49,839 nt of DNA from Chelatococcus sambhunathii (lineage in GTDB: Bacteria > Pseudomonadota > Alphaproteobacteria > Rhizobiales > Methylopilaceae). The stretch covers positions 1-49,839 of the forward strand of contig JADBEO010000030.1 in NCBI GenBank assembly GCA_031316315.1, given 5' to 3'. This document shows positions 24,424 to 32,447 of the stretch, one piece after another. The notes beneath the pieces were generated by a model. It was given only the letters and a program-made list of their open reading frames with translations, was not told where the DNA came from and made no database searches. The first letter of the stretch is position 1, and every line of letters starts with the position of its first letter. Made by a program: the position numbers and the translations under genes.

Positions 24424-24734
24424 GAGAACGGCCGCGCCGCCCCTCTCGCTCTTCAAGAGCGCACATGCGGCTTCCCGTTCCCGTTGAGAAACTTACGCCA
24501 TCCGAGAACGTTGCGCGCGAGCTAAAACTACGTACTCGCGGCGGGCCTCTCCATGGAGAGCGTCTTCTAACTGCCTTCGAGCAGCGTAGCGGCACGCTTG
24601 CGCATCAGATGTCCGACGACAGTCGCACAGCCCGTCAAAACTGGTGGCTAACTCACCAGCATCGCCGCCGCGGGGCGTTTCGGTTGTAGCAGGCGACCAG
24701 GACAGCGTCGTTCAACAGCTCTCGCCCTAGCCAC

Positions 24735-25030
24735 CAGATCGTCCGAGGCACCGGGCCTGTCCTGATGATCGATCAGCGGATGGCCGAGCTCTACGGTCGC
24801 CTTCACTGCGCGATGGGCTCGCGTGCCGCTAGCACCTTCGCGACGCCCGCGTGAGTAAGGCTGTGGCCGGCTGCGACGATAACCGCCGCGATCGAGCGTA
24901 GGCTTTCGCCTTCAGCACGCATCCGGCGCATTTCGCGTATGGCGCCCTGTTCCTCGGCGTGCTCGACAAGCTCACCATCCCCGCCGAGGCGAAATCCGAA
25001 GGGAACCGAGCCGCCGAGGTAGCGCTTGCG
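24735..25030. repeat. Direct repeat: resolvase 3' end plus downstream flank, copy 1
   Basis: The end of the resolvase gene and about 65 bases beyond it (CCTGATGATCGATCA, ATGGCC-AGCTCTACGG) recur at 36690-36990 in the same orientation. The copy here is attached to an intact gene. Confidence 0.6.
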
Positions 25031-25474
25031 AGCCCTCTGGTCGCGTTTCACGTCCCGGATACGCTCGCGGATGCGGTCGCGCTCGGCCTCGGCGACTGCG
25101 GACAGGATCGTGAAGACGAGCCTGGAAATCCCATTCCCGGTAACGTCGCCGCCTAGGTCGATCATGTGAAGGGCGATGCCGGCCGCCTTGAAGCGCGCGC
25201 CGACATTGAGCGCGTCGACCGCCGAGCGGAACATGCGATCGAGCTTCGCAGTAATGATGACGTCGCAGGGGTTCACAGCCTGGAGGAGCTTGGCGCCTTC
25301 TGGCCGGTCGGCGAGGGGCTTCGATCCGGACACGCCGCGCTCGACGAACACGCGGTCGACGGCGAGACCGTGCATCATCGCGTAACCAGCAATGGCGCGC
25401 TCCTGCTGGCCGAGGCTCTCGCCTTCGTCGGCCTGTCGGTCGGTCGAGACGCGGACGTAAGCGAAAACGGCCAT
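24803..25474 (-). CDS. Serine recombinase (resolvase/invertase family)
   Basis: A 223-residue site-specific recombinase. The catalytic Ser is in VFAYVRVSTDRQADEGESLG, with the conserved Arg/Asp pattern in DRPEGAKLLQAVNPCDVIIT and KLDRMFRSAVDAL, and the long E helix includes AVAEAERDRIRERIRDVKRD. A C-terminal helix-turn-helix (about 165-215, AIREMRRMRAEGESLRSIAA) binds the site. Length fits the resolvase/invertase class rather than large serine integrases. Three GTAAACGT repeats start 15 bp before the ATG. A frameshifted partial copy is at 36759. Confidence 0.9.
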   Translation of the reverse strand: MAVFAYVRVSTDRQADEGESLGQQERAIAGYAMMHGLAVDRVFVERGVSGSKPLADRPEGAKLLQAVNPCDVIITAKLDRMFRSAVDALNVGARFKAAGIALHMIDLGGDVTGNGISRLVFTILSAVAEAERDRIRERIRDVKRDQRARKRYLGGSVPFGFRLGGDGELVEHAEEQGAIREMRRMRAEGESLRSIAAVIVAAGHSLTHAGVAKVLAAREPIAQ

Positions 25475-25488
25475 CGAGGCGACGCCTT

Positions 25489-25568
25489 GTAAACGTGTAA
25501 ACGTGTAAACGTGCGACCTGACGCTCGCCCATCCTAGCGCCTACGTCAACGTGCTACAGCACGTTTAC
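25489..25568. repeat. GTAAACGT repeats upstream of the resolvase
   Basis: Three head-to-tail copies of GTAAACGT at 25489-25512 and one exact inverted copy (ACGTTTAC) at 25561-25568. They lie just before the resolvase start, as expected for a res site or an operator for autoregulation. The inverted copy falls in the end of the ion-channel gene. Confidence 0.6.
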
Positions 25569-26348
25569 GAAAATAGTTCTCTTGCGCGCTAGCACGCCTG
25601 TTGCCTGGCGCTGCAACGCGCCTCCTGAACAGGGCCGCGCCGGCGCGATACGTCGGAGGGCTGCTAGACGCCTGTCGAGATTCGAACGATGGTGCCCGCC
25701 AGTTGGCGAGGCGGACCAGGATGGCCAAGGACGACACTTCGACCGCTGGCGACAAGGCCCGTCGCTCGCTTCGCCCTGCGGCATGAGGCGCGCCAGCATG
25801 ACGGCGGCATCTCCGGTTCCGTCCGTCATCAGATGGATCGTCAGCGCCAACGTGTTGCGCTCACGCAGCGCGGAATAGACCTGAACGAGGTAGCTCAGCA
25901 CGAGTGACAGCACGGACGCGCCGATCAGCGAATTGATCAGAAAGAGGATGCGGGTCCCGGCCGTGTGGGGCGAGTAGTCGCCGCCGCCGACGATCGACAG
26001 GCTATTGCCGGCGACGAGGAGCGCGGTGACGAAGTCGGTCGGCGTGCCGCCGTTGCTGGGACGGATCGCTCCGCCGAGGTCGGGCCGGATGATGAGGGCC
26101 GCGCCGACCGTCAGTCCGAGCGCCCAGAACCCGATCAGCGACACGACGATCAGCGGGCCCGCGAACGACAGAACGGCTCCACGGCGACGGCCGAACAGGC
26201 CGGCGACGCCGTGGATCACCGCCCAGACTGCTCGTGTCCAATGAGGAGCGAGCAGACCTGTCCCCGCCCGCGCGTAGAGCACAGTCAGGAAGATGTCCGC
26301 CAGGAAGGCCAACGTCACGGCCACGCCGGCGAGCTGTTCGAGCGTCAT
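25554..26348 (-). CDS. Ion-channel-like membrane protein with altered C-terminus
   Basis: A 264-residue protein with hydrophobic segments at about 5-27, 60-85 and 138-160. Between the last two is a pore-like loop SIVGGGDYSP, which sits where potassium channels have a TVGYGD-type filter; here the Tyr is Gly. After about residue 190 (LARLMPQGEAS) the sequence turns Arg/Pro/Ser-rich, unlike the helical ending of related two-TM channel proteins, so the 3' end looks frameshifted or replaced. That end contains one of the GTAAACGT repeats, hinting that the resolvase element inserted there. Confidence 0.7.
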   Translation of the reverse strand: MTLEQLAGVAVTLAFLADIFLTVLYARAGTGLLAPHWTRAVWAVIHGVAGLFGRRRGAVLSFAGPLIVVSLIGFWALGLTVGAALIIRPDLGGAIRPSNGGTPTDFVTALLVAGNSLSIVGGGDYSPHTAGTRILFLINSLIGASVLSLVLSYLVQVYSALRERNTLALTIHLMTDGTGDAAVMLARLMPQGEASDGPCRQRSKCRPWPSWSASPTGGHHRSNLDRRLAALRRIAPARPCSGGALQRQATGVLARKRTIFVNVL

Positions 26349-26376
26349 CGGCGCCGACCTGCTTTGAATTGAAGTC

Positions 26377-26970
26377 TCAGGATGACGGGGCCGCAGGAAG
26401 CGCCGCCGCGACCGTGCCTTCCGCGCGATAGTCCGGCGGGATCTTGAAATCCTTGCGGGCGAGGCCGCGGGACTCCTGAAGCCCTTTCGGAAGCCCGCCG
26501 CGATCCGAATAGTCGCGACCGCCGGCGTGCGGTTCGCGGCGGTGCGCCGTCGTCACGCCTGCATAGGCGACGAGGTCGAGCAGGGTCACCCCTAGCACCA
26601 GCGCGGTCGCAACGGCGGCGTTGCCCCGTTTCGGATTGCCGGGATGCAGCGCCGTCGCAAGCGTGAGCAGGTCCAGGACATCGCCGCCGAGCCGCGCTGC
26701 GAGGCCCGCGGACTTGTCGACCGACAGCGTGGGCACTGCGCTTGCCAGCTCGCGCGCGCCATAGGCTCGGATCAGCCCCTCCCTGTGCTCGAGCCCGAGG
26801 CCGCGGGCGATGCGGCCCGGCGCCACGAGCTCGATGACCCCGAGCCCGATCGAGAACCAGCCGAGCGCGCGCGCCAGGCGGTCGGCGTCGGTCATCGAGC
26901 TCGGTCCCTTGTGTCGGACGCGGGGGTCGCCCTCGGAGCGGGCGATTCCTGTGAGGTTGGTGAGCGGCAT
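26377..26970 (-). CDS. Membrane protein of the 'cyclase/dehydrase' annotation group
   Basis: A 197-residue protein. The conserved part (ADRLARALGWFSIGLGVIEL, then VAPGRIARGLGLE and RAYGARELASAVPTL) belongs to a group often labelled cyclase/dehydrase in rhizobia, on weak grounds. Hydrophobic stretches lie at about 36-52 and 118-140. The C-terminus is polar (GGRDYSDRGGLPKGLQESRG). GGAGG precedes the ATG at 26970; a second ATG (26895) lies at the start of the conserved part. It is 13 bp after the alcohol dehydrogenase gene, so the two are co-transcribed. Confidence 0.7.
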   Translation of the reverse strand: MPLTNLTGIARSEGDPRVRHKGPSSMTDADRLARALGWFSIGLGVIELVAPGRIARGLGLEHREGLIRAYGARELASAVPTLSVDKSAGLAARLGGDVLDLLTLATALHPGNPKRGNAAVATALVLGVTLLDLVAYAGVTTAHRREPHAGGRDYSDRGGLPKGLQESRGLARKDFKIPPDYRAEGTVAAALPAAPSS

Positions 26971-26983
26971 TGACGCGCCTCCT

Positions 26984-28159
26984 TCAGGGCTGGAGCATGA
27001 CCTTGATGCAGCCGTCCGCCTTGTCGCGGAACTTCGCGTACATCGCTGGGCCGTCGGAGAGACTGGCCTTATGGGTGATCACGAATGACGGATCGATTTG
27101 GCCTTGCTCGATCCGGCGGAGGAGGTCGCCGGTCCAGCGTGGGACATGCGCCTGCGCCATGCGGAAGGTCAGGCCCTTGTTCATCGCCTGGCCCATCGGA
27201 ATCTTGTCCACCAGGCCGAGATAGACGCCGATGATCGAGATCACGCCTGCCGGGCGGCAGACGTAGATCATCTCGCGCAGCACGTGGGGCCGGTCGCTCT
27301 CCAGCATGATCATCTGCTTGGCGCGATCGAGAAGGGTGTCCGGCTGCCCGAGCGACACGTGGGCTTCCGTGCCGACCGCGTCGATGCATTTGTGCGGCCC
27401 CTCGCCGCCGGTCAGCTCGTTCAACCGCTCGACGACGCTTTCCTCATCGAAGTCGATGGTGATCGCGCCGGCGGCGGCGGCCATCGAAAGGCGCTCGGGA
27501 AGATGATCGATCGCCACCACCTGCTCCGCTCCGAGCAGGATCGCCGATCGGATCGCCATTTGGCCGACCGGCCCGCAGCCCCACACCGCGACGGTGTCGC
27601 CGGGCTGGATGTCGCACTGCACCGCAGCTTGCCAGCCCGTCGGCAGGATGTCTGAGAGGAACAGCAGCTTCTCGTCCTCGATGCCGTCCGGCACCTTGAC
27701 GTGGGTGGTGTCCGCAAACGGAACGCGGAGATACTCAGCCTGGCCGCCCGGATAGCCGCCGGTCAGGTGCGTGTACCCGAACAGCCCGCCGGTCCTATGG
27801 CCGAAAGCCTTATCGCCCAGCTCGCCCTTCCGGTTGCTCTTGCGACAGAGCGAGAAGTTGCCCCGGCGGCATTGCTCGCATTCGCCGCACTGGATGGTGA
27901 AGGGAATGACGACGCGATCGCCCTTCTTGAGCTTGCCCTTCGCGTCGCTGCCGACCTCGACCACCTCTCCCATAGTCTCGTGGCCCATGATGTCGCCGGG
28001 CAGCATCGCGGGAACGAGGTTGTGGAAGAGATGAAGATCCGAGCCGCAGATCGCGCAGCTCGTCACCTTGATGATGGCGTCACGGGCATCTTCGATCGCC
28101 GGATCGGACACACGGTCGCATCGGATATCCTCCTTGCCGTGCCAGACGAGCGCTTTCAT
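26984..28159 (-). CDS. Zinc-dependent alcohol dehydrogenase family protein
   Basis: A 391-residue medium-chain dehydrogenase/reductase. The catalytic zinc ligands are in SCAICGSDLHLFH and MGHETMGEV, the structural zinc Cys cluster is CGECEQCRRGNFSLC, and the NAD-binding turn is VAVWGCGPVGQMAIRSA. The extra loop and overall sequence place it near glutathione-independent formaldehyde dehydrogenase-like proteins; the substrate cannot be decided here. GAGGAG precedes ATG 28159, and the family N-terminus (MKALVWHG) fits. It leads a two-gene unit with the membrane protein downstream. Confidence 0.92.
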   Translation of the reverse strand: MKALVWHGKEDIRCDRVSDPAIEDARDAIIKVTSCAICGSDLHLFHNLVPAMLPGDIMGHETMGEVVEVGSDAKGKLKKGDRVVIPFTIQCGECEQCRRGNFSLCRKSNRKGELGDKAFGHRTGGLFGYTHLTGGYPGGQAEYLRVPFADTTHVKVPDGIEDEKLLFLSDILPTGWQAAVQCDIQPGDTVAVWGCGPVGQMAIRSAILLGAEQVVAIDHLPERLSMAAAAGAITIDFDEESVVERLNELTGGEGPHKCIDAVGTEAHVSLGQPDTLLDRAKQMIMLESDRPHVLREMIYVCRPAGVISIIGVYLGLVDKIPMGQAMNKGLTFRMAQAHVPRWTGDLLRRIEQGQIDPSFVITHKASLSDGPAMYAKFRDKADGCIKVMLQP

Positions 28160-28230
28160 GCGGGGTCTCCTCGATCGTGATGACCGTTGAACTCCGCTCC
28201 ACAGCTTTGGGACCCCCGGACGGTTCCTAG

Positions 28231-28255
28231 GGAACATCCCGAGGGTCTGGAGGTT
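28231..28255 (+). promoter_or_regulatory. EcfG-type promoter candidate before the PAS-receiver-LuxR gene
   Basis: GGAAC at 28231-28235, a 16-base spacer, then GGTT at 28252-28255, 32 bp before ATG 28287. GTTCC just upstream (28223-28227) makes an inverted -35 pair, but I see no matching -10 for the opposite gene. Confidence 0.45.
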
Positions 28256-28286
28256 GGTTGCTCGGCTCACGTGAGGGACCGCCGCC

Positions 28287-30125
28287 ATGTCGGACAGCCG
28301 GTCGACGGCGGAGACGCTGCGAGAAGGCCGCAAGCCGTCCGCAACGGACGCGCAGCGGGCTCGCTTCCTCGAAGCGATGTTCTCTGCGATCCCGGATTTC
28401 GTCTACGCGTTCGATCGGGAGCGACGCTTCGTCTACGCCAACCCCGCCATGCTGGCGCTCTTCGGCCTGTCCGCGGGCGACATGGTCGGCAAGACCTTCG
28501 CCGATCTGGACTATCCGCCCGACCTCGCGAGCCTCCTCAACAAGCATATCGATCGGATCCTGGCGGACGGCGTGACTGTCGAAGACGAGGTCTTCTTTCG
28601 CAGTCCGTCCGGCCGCGCCGCCTATTTCGCCCATCTCTGGGCGCCGATCCGCGGCGAGGATGGCTCAGTCGAGATGGTGGTCGGCGTCGCCCGCGACACG
28701 AGCGAGCGCCGCATGTTCGAGGATGCGTTGAGGAAAAACGAGGCCCGGCTGCGCGCCGCGAGCGAGCTCGTCGGCCTCGGCGTCTATTCTTGGGACCCGG
28801 TCAGCGGCGCGCTCGAATGGGACGACCGACTGCGCGCGATGTGGGGGCTGCCCGTCGGTGCTGTGATGGACATGGACGTCCTGGAGGCGGGGATCCACTG
28901 CGACGACCTCGCCCGAGTTCGCGAGGCGATAGCCTCTTGCGTGTCTCCAGCGGGAGATGGGCGCTACAACATCGAACATCGCTTAAAAAGGCGCGGCGAC
29001 GGCGCGTTGAGGCGCGTCGCTGCCGCGGGGCGGGCGACCTTCAAGCGGGGGCGCGCCGTCGGCGTCATCGGGGCCGCGATCGACGTGACGGCGCAACGCG
29101 CCGCCGAAGCCGCCACACGGGCAAGCGAAGCGCAGTTCCGCAGCTTTGCGGACCACAGCCGGAATATGATCTGGATCGGCGATCCAGTCGCGGAAACGAT
29201 CCTCTATCGGAGCGCGGCCTACGAGCGGATGTGGGGCCTGCCCTGCGGAGAAGGGCCGACCGGTCTCACCGAGTGGATGAAGGCGGTCCATCCGGACGAC
29301 CGTCCGCACGTCGAACACGCTCTCGGCTCCGTGCGAAACGGAGAGGTTGTCACGTACGAGTACCGGATCATCCGGCCCGCGGATGGAGCCCTACGTTGGC
29401 TGCGCGATACGAGCTTCCCGATACCCGATCATGAAGGCGCGATCACCCGGTTCGGCGGGATTACGGAAGATCTAAGCCCCGAGGACTTGCGCCGAGTCTA
29501 CATTGTTAGCGCGAGCGCTCGCGAGACGCGCATGCTGAGACGTCTTCTCCAAACGCTCGGCTATCGCGCGCGCGGCTTCGAGACGGCGTCGGCCTTTCTC
29601 TCCATCGCCGCGGTGCTCGCGCCGGGCTGCGTATTGATCGACCTGCGCAGCGCGAATACCGAAGGCCTTTTTATTCTACGCGAGCTCAAGGCGCGATCGT
29701 CGGCGCTGCCGACGATCGCACTCGACGGGTCGGGGGGCGGCGCAGCGGCGGCCGTCGCCGCGATGAAAGCGGGGGCGATCGATTATCTTATCGTAGAGGA
29801 CGAGGCGTCTCTGGAGAAAAAGCTCGCGAACGCTTTGGCTGAGTGTCAGGCTCCATCGCCCTTGGCGACTCCGGAGGAGAGCGCCAGCGCCCGTCTCGCC
29901 AGATTGACGTCGCGCGAGCGGGAGGTGCTGGTCGGACTGGTGAATGGGGGAACCAACAAGATCATCGGCCAGACGCTCGGCATCAGCCCGCGCACCGTCG
30001 AAATGCACCGCGCACAGGTCATGAACCGCCTCGACGCGAGCAATCTGTCCGAACTTCTGAAGATCGCGTTCGCCGCTGGACTCACTCCGGCGCGCGGCGG
30101 CGCTTCTAGGCGGCAAAAGCCATGA
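28287..30125 (+). CDS. PAS-PAS-PAS-receiver-LuxR fusion regulator
   Basis: A 612-residue soluble regulator. PAS 1 spans about 30-145 (FLEAMFSAIPDFVYAFDRER), PAS 2 about 150-265 (WDPVSGALEWDDRLRAMWGL) and PAS 3 about 275-395 (FADHSRNMIWIGDPVAETIL with a PAC tail). A FixJ-like receiver follows (about 405-520, phospho-acceptor in CVLIDLRSANTEGL), then a LuxR helix-turn-helix (about 540-605, LTSREREVLVGLVNGGTNKI). There is no kinase domain between the PAS sensors and the receiver, so sensing may reach DNA binding within one chain. An EcfG-type promoter candidate precedes it. Confidence 0.9.
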   Translation: MSDSRSTAETLREGRKPSATDAQRARFLEAMFSAIPDFVYAFDRERRFVYANPAMLALFGLSAGDMVGKTFADLDYPPDLASLLNKHIDRILADGVTVEDEVFFRSPSGRAAYFAHLWAPIRGEDGSVEMVVGVARDTSERRMFEDALRKNEARLRAASELVGLGVYSWDPVSGALEWDDRLRAMWGLPVGAVMDMDVLEAGIHCDDLARVREAIASCVSPAGDGRYNIEHRLKRRGDGALRRVAAAGRATFKRGRAVGVIGAAIDVTAQRAAEAATRASEAQFRSFADHSRNMIWIGDPVAETILYRSAAYERMWGLPCGEGPTGLTEWMKAVHPDDRPHVEHALGSVRNGEVVTYEYRIIRPADGALRWLRDTSFPIPDHEGAITRFGGITEDLSPEDLRRVYIVSASARETRMLRRLLQTLGYRARGFETASAFLSIAAVLAPGCVLIDLRSANTEGLFILRELKARSSALPTIALDGSGGGAAAAVAAMKAGAIDYLIVEDEASLEKKLANALAECQAPSPLATPEESASARLARLTSREREVLVGLVNGGTNKIIGQTLGISPRTVEMHRAQVMNRLDASNLSELLKIAFAAGLTPARGGASRRQKP

Positions 30126-30368
30126 AATGAGCGCCTTTCGGCAGGCATCGCTGCCAGCCACAGTGCCCGCGCTGCACACAATGCGAGCCGATAGGCGCAG
30201 ACGGGCGATGCGACCGCGACTGCTCCATCAGTCTTTTCTCCGCGCGCCACGACCGCAAGCTGCTCGTCCCCGGCATCGGCTCGTCGGGCGCCGCCAACAG
30301 CACACAAATTTAAGCGACCTCGCTCAGGCTCGATCGCATGGCCAAGCCTCCGCGTCGCCCTTGGGAGA

Positions 30369-30821
30369 TCAAGCGGGCCGAACGACCGACGACATGAAGC
30401 CTCCGGTGATCAACATCGCCAGGCCGAAGACGAAGAAGATGCCCGCACCGGTCAGCGCATTTGCGGCGAACCGACTTAGCCGCCTAGACCTTCGAGGCGG
30501 GCGAACTTCCTTCTGTCCCCAGAGCATGTGGCGCGCTGAGTTCCAACTCAACAACATCGACAGTCCGCAGAGCGTGATAGAAACGAGCAAACATGCCCAT
30601 GCTGTTAACAGCACGTACTTATACGATGGTGGAGAATTCTGTATACCGCCGAGTTTATCAGAAAAATTTATAGAGAATAAAAGGATCCCACTAAAAATTC
30701 CGATGGACTGTTTCGCTAACTCCATTGGCTCACGATAGTTGTAGTTCAAAAATTCCTCGCGCTCCGTACGTTCTTCTTTTTCGTTCTCGTGGTCTCGATC
30801 ATTGTCCGTGAAATCTGACAT
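30369..30821 (-). CDS. Hypothetical three-span membrane protein
   Basis: A 150-residue protein. A charged N-terminus (NDRDHENEKEERTEREEF) is followed by membrane segments at about 38-56, 68-92 and 122-145 (TGAGIFFVFGLAMLITGGFM). A basic loop lies before the last span (KEVRPPRRSRRLSRF). I do not recognise it. The DNA is AT-richer than around, so it is probably acquired. Start ATG 30821. The 243 bp between it and the PAS-LuxR gene show no supported gene. Confidence 0.65.
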   Translation of the reverse strand: MSDFTDNDRDHENEKEERTEREEFLNYNYREPMELAKQSIGIFSGILLFSINFSDKLGGIQNSPPSYKYVLLTAWACLLVSITLCGLSMLLSWNSARHMLWGQKEVRPPRRSRRLSRFAANALTGAGIFFVFGLAMLITGGFMSSVVRPA

Positions 30822-30872
30822 CGCGCACTCCGCCCCGGTCGGTCGGTCGGTCGGCTCAGCCGCGCCGCCGGG

Positions 30873-31139
30873 ATGATCACAATCAAGGTCCACTTCGGCG
30901 CCGCCATCCCAAACCCTACTCTGCCGCGTTCAGCTTTCGCGCGCGAGTCGAGGGGCGTTGTCGTTGAGCCCGGCCTCGATCGCGCGTCGGTCGGCTCGGG
31001 CCTGACCGCGGCGAACTCGCGGGAGATCAGGGCTGCGCTGGACGCCGGGCGGAAGATCTTCGTCGAAGTCGAACATCGCGGGAGAACGCCGAGCGGCGGC
31101 GTCCGGCATGGCGCGATCAAGAACATTCGGATCGTCTAA
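30873..31139 (+). pseudogene. DNA-ligase-like C-terminal fragment, copy 2
   Basis: An 88-residue frame whose last about 50 residues (SVGSGLTAANSREIRAALDA, then FVEVEHRGRTPSGGVRHGAI) are closely similar to copy 1 at 21675-21938. The first about 38 residues are unrelated. At DNA level the shared part (30976-31139) is mostly identical. As in copy 1, the catalytic part of a ligase is missing. A short expressed protein from ATG 30873 is possible. Confidence 0.45.
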
Positions 31140-31149
31140 CGGCTGGAGA

Positions 31150-31299
31150 TCAGGATTGCCGGCGGCAGATCACAGCCAGCAGCTGGTCTAACGTCGGATC
31201 GAATCCGAACAAGAAGAAACCCCAGGTGGGCGCGGTCGCTATGATCAGGCCCAGGCCGAGAAAGGCCCAGGGCAGTATGCGGCCGGCTGGAGCCATCAT
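31150..31299 (-). CDS. Small membrane protein downstream of DUF2243
   Basis: A 49-residue protein: MAPAGRILPWAFLGLGLIIA, then TAPTWGFFLFGFDPTLDQLL and a basic end. It has one membrane helix and a second short hydrophobic segment. The ATG at 31299 overlaps the DUF2243 stop (ATGA), so the two are translated together and may form a complex. Function unknown. Confidence 0.65.
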   Translation of the reverse strand: MMAPAGRILPWAFLGLGLIIATAPTWGFFLFGFDPTLDQLLAVICRRQS

Positions 31300-31790
31300 C
31301 GGGAACTGGGCGTCTCTCGCTTGCCGTGTCGGACGAGCACCCATCCGGCGGCCACCATGGCGGCTCCCCAGGCTATGAAGCCAGCATCCCAGATCCAGCG
31401 ATAGCTCGCGTCAACCCGTTCATTCACGTGGTGAACTCCGAGAATCTGATGATCGACGACACCTTCCACCACGTTGAAGATCCCAAACCCTAGGAGAAGG
31501 GTTCCGGCCAACAGCTTGGTGGACCAGACGAGATGGCGGCGATGCGCAAATCGCCAGAGGATGAAAAGTCCGAAGACCACGAACACATATGTGGTGCTGT
31601 GGAAAATGCCGTCCCACAGGGTGTTCAACTCGAGGTTCTCTATGGAGTTGACGGGGTACCAGCTGCTCAGCATGTGGTGCCATTGCAGCACCTGGTGCAG
31701 CACGATCCCGTCGAAAAAGCCGCCTAGCCCCAGGCCGAAAAGGATGCCGGCGGAATTGGGGAAGCCGCCGGGTGCATGATCGACAGCCAT
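31296..31790 (-). CDS. DUF2243 family membrane protein
   Basis: A 164-residue protein with four membrane spans. Family hallmarks are visible: GGFFDGIVLHQVLQWHHMLS with its His cluster, LWDGIFHSTTYVFVVFGLF, FNVVEGVVDHQILGVHHVNE and a final span AAMVAAGWVLV. The conserved His and Asp residues in the membrane suggest metal or heme binding, but the function is unknown. GGAGGGG precedes ATG 31790. That ribosome binding site contains GAGGGG, complementary to CCCCTC in the loops of the predicted RNAs at 24.1-24.4 kb. Confidence 0.9.
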   Translation of the reverse strand: MAVDHAPGGFPNSAGILFGLGLGGFFDGIVLHQVLQWHHMLSSWYPVNSIENLELNTLWDGIFHSTTYVFVVFGLFILWRFAHRRHLVWSTKLLAGTLLLGFGIFNVVEGVVDHQILGVHHVNERVDASYRWIWDAGFIAWGAAMVAAGWVLVRHGKRETPSSR

Positions 31791-31925
31791 GATCCCCTCC
31801 ACGCCGCCGGTTGCTTCCCGACGCCTCGCCAACCTCAGCGTCACAAGATCGATGGAAGTCCGCCGAGCGGCAATTTGGTGCGGACGAACGGGCAGCAGTG
31901 TGCGCTTATGACCTCACGACGCGGC

Positions 31926-32447
31926 TCACCGGTCCGCCTTTTCGCCTCGCGACGCACGATCGAGGTACGTCAGCGTTAGAGCTGGGATGCGCGTCTCGAT
32001 CCATGCAGCCATCGCCAGTTCCTCTTCAAGGCTTTGCTTCAAGGGATCGAGGGCGGAGCCGAAGCCGCCGGCTTCTGCCATGGCGATCAGGGACCTGTAG
32101 CTGGCCGCTTCGAAATTCTCGAAAGCAAAATTGGCGAATGTGTTCTTCAGGATCTCGTCGCCCGCCACGGTATGGCCGAGCGCCGCGAGGTTTCCCGTCA
32201 GCGATAGGCCGAGGTCCTTCAGCGACGAAGGGCTCTCGTCGAGAGACGCTAAAATCTCTTCGAGACGACGCGTCTGAGATTCGGTCTCCCCGCGATGCAG
32301 GCGCAGCTGTTCCGCGACGGCATCATAGTTCTTCAATCTGTCCAGCTGGCGGTCGATCAGAGCCAGCGCCTGGTGCTCAACCGCATGCGCGTCGCGAAGA
32401 CCCACGACGAAGTTTGAACGGACGGTGTCCGCGTTCAAAGCGACCAT
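31926..32447 (-). CDS. DUF892 / YciF-type ferritin-like protein
   Basis: A 173-residue four-helix protein of the ferritin-like group. Visible are VVGLRDAHAVEHQALALIDR, RLHRGETESQTRRLEEILAS, FANFAFENFEAASYRSLIAM and LKQSLEEELAMAAWIETRIP, with Glu/His residues spaced as in di-iron helices. YciF-type proteins are induced by stress in other bacteria. Start ATG 32447. Confidence 0.88.
   Translation of the reverse strand: MVALNADTVRSNFVVGLRDAHAVEHQALALIDRQLDRLKNYDAVAEQLRLHRGETESQTRRLEEILASLDESPSSLKDLGLSLTGNLAALGHTVAGDEILKNTFANFAFENFEAASYRSLIAMAEAGGFGSALDPLKQSLEEELAMAAWIETRIPALTLTYLDRASRGEKADR

Noticed and set aside
24119-24446. Possible CRISPR array because of repeated boxes
   Set aside because: Only two clear repeats, unit size 180 bp, internal hairpins with terminators and no cas genes.
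25676-25700. GATTCGAAC and TGGTGCCCG, both words of the tRNA-Phe 3' end, close together
   Set aside because: They are in the wrong order and the would-be T stem does not pair, so this is not an attachment-site copy or a tRNA remnant.
30126-30300. Cys-rich plus-strand frame (CQPQCPRCTQCEPIG)
   Set aside because: No start codon after the upstream stop, and it lies right behind the LuxR gene; too little to call.
30369-30821. Membrane protein as a possible anti-phage effector (SLATT-like)
   Set aside because: No nucleotide cyclase, TIR or nuclease partner is adjacent, and the family cannot be recognised.
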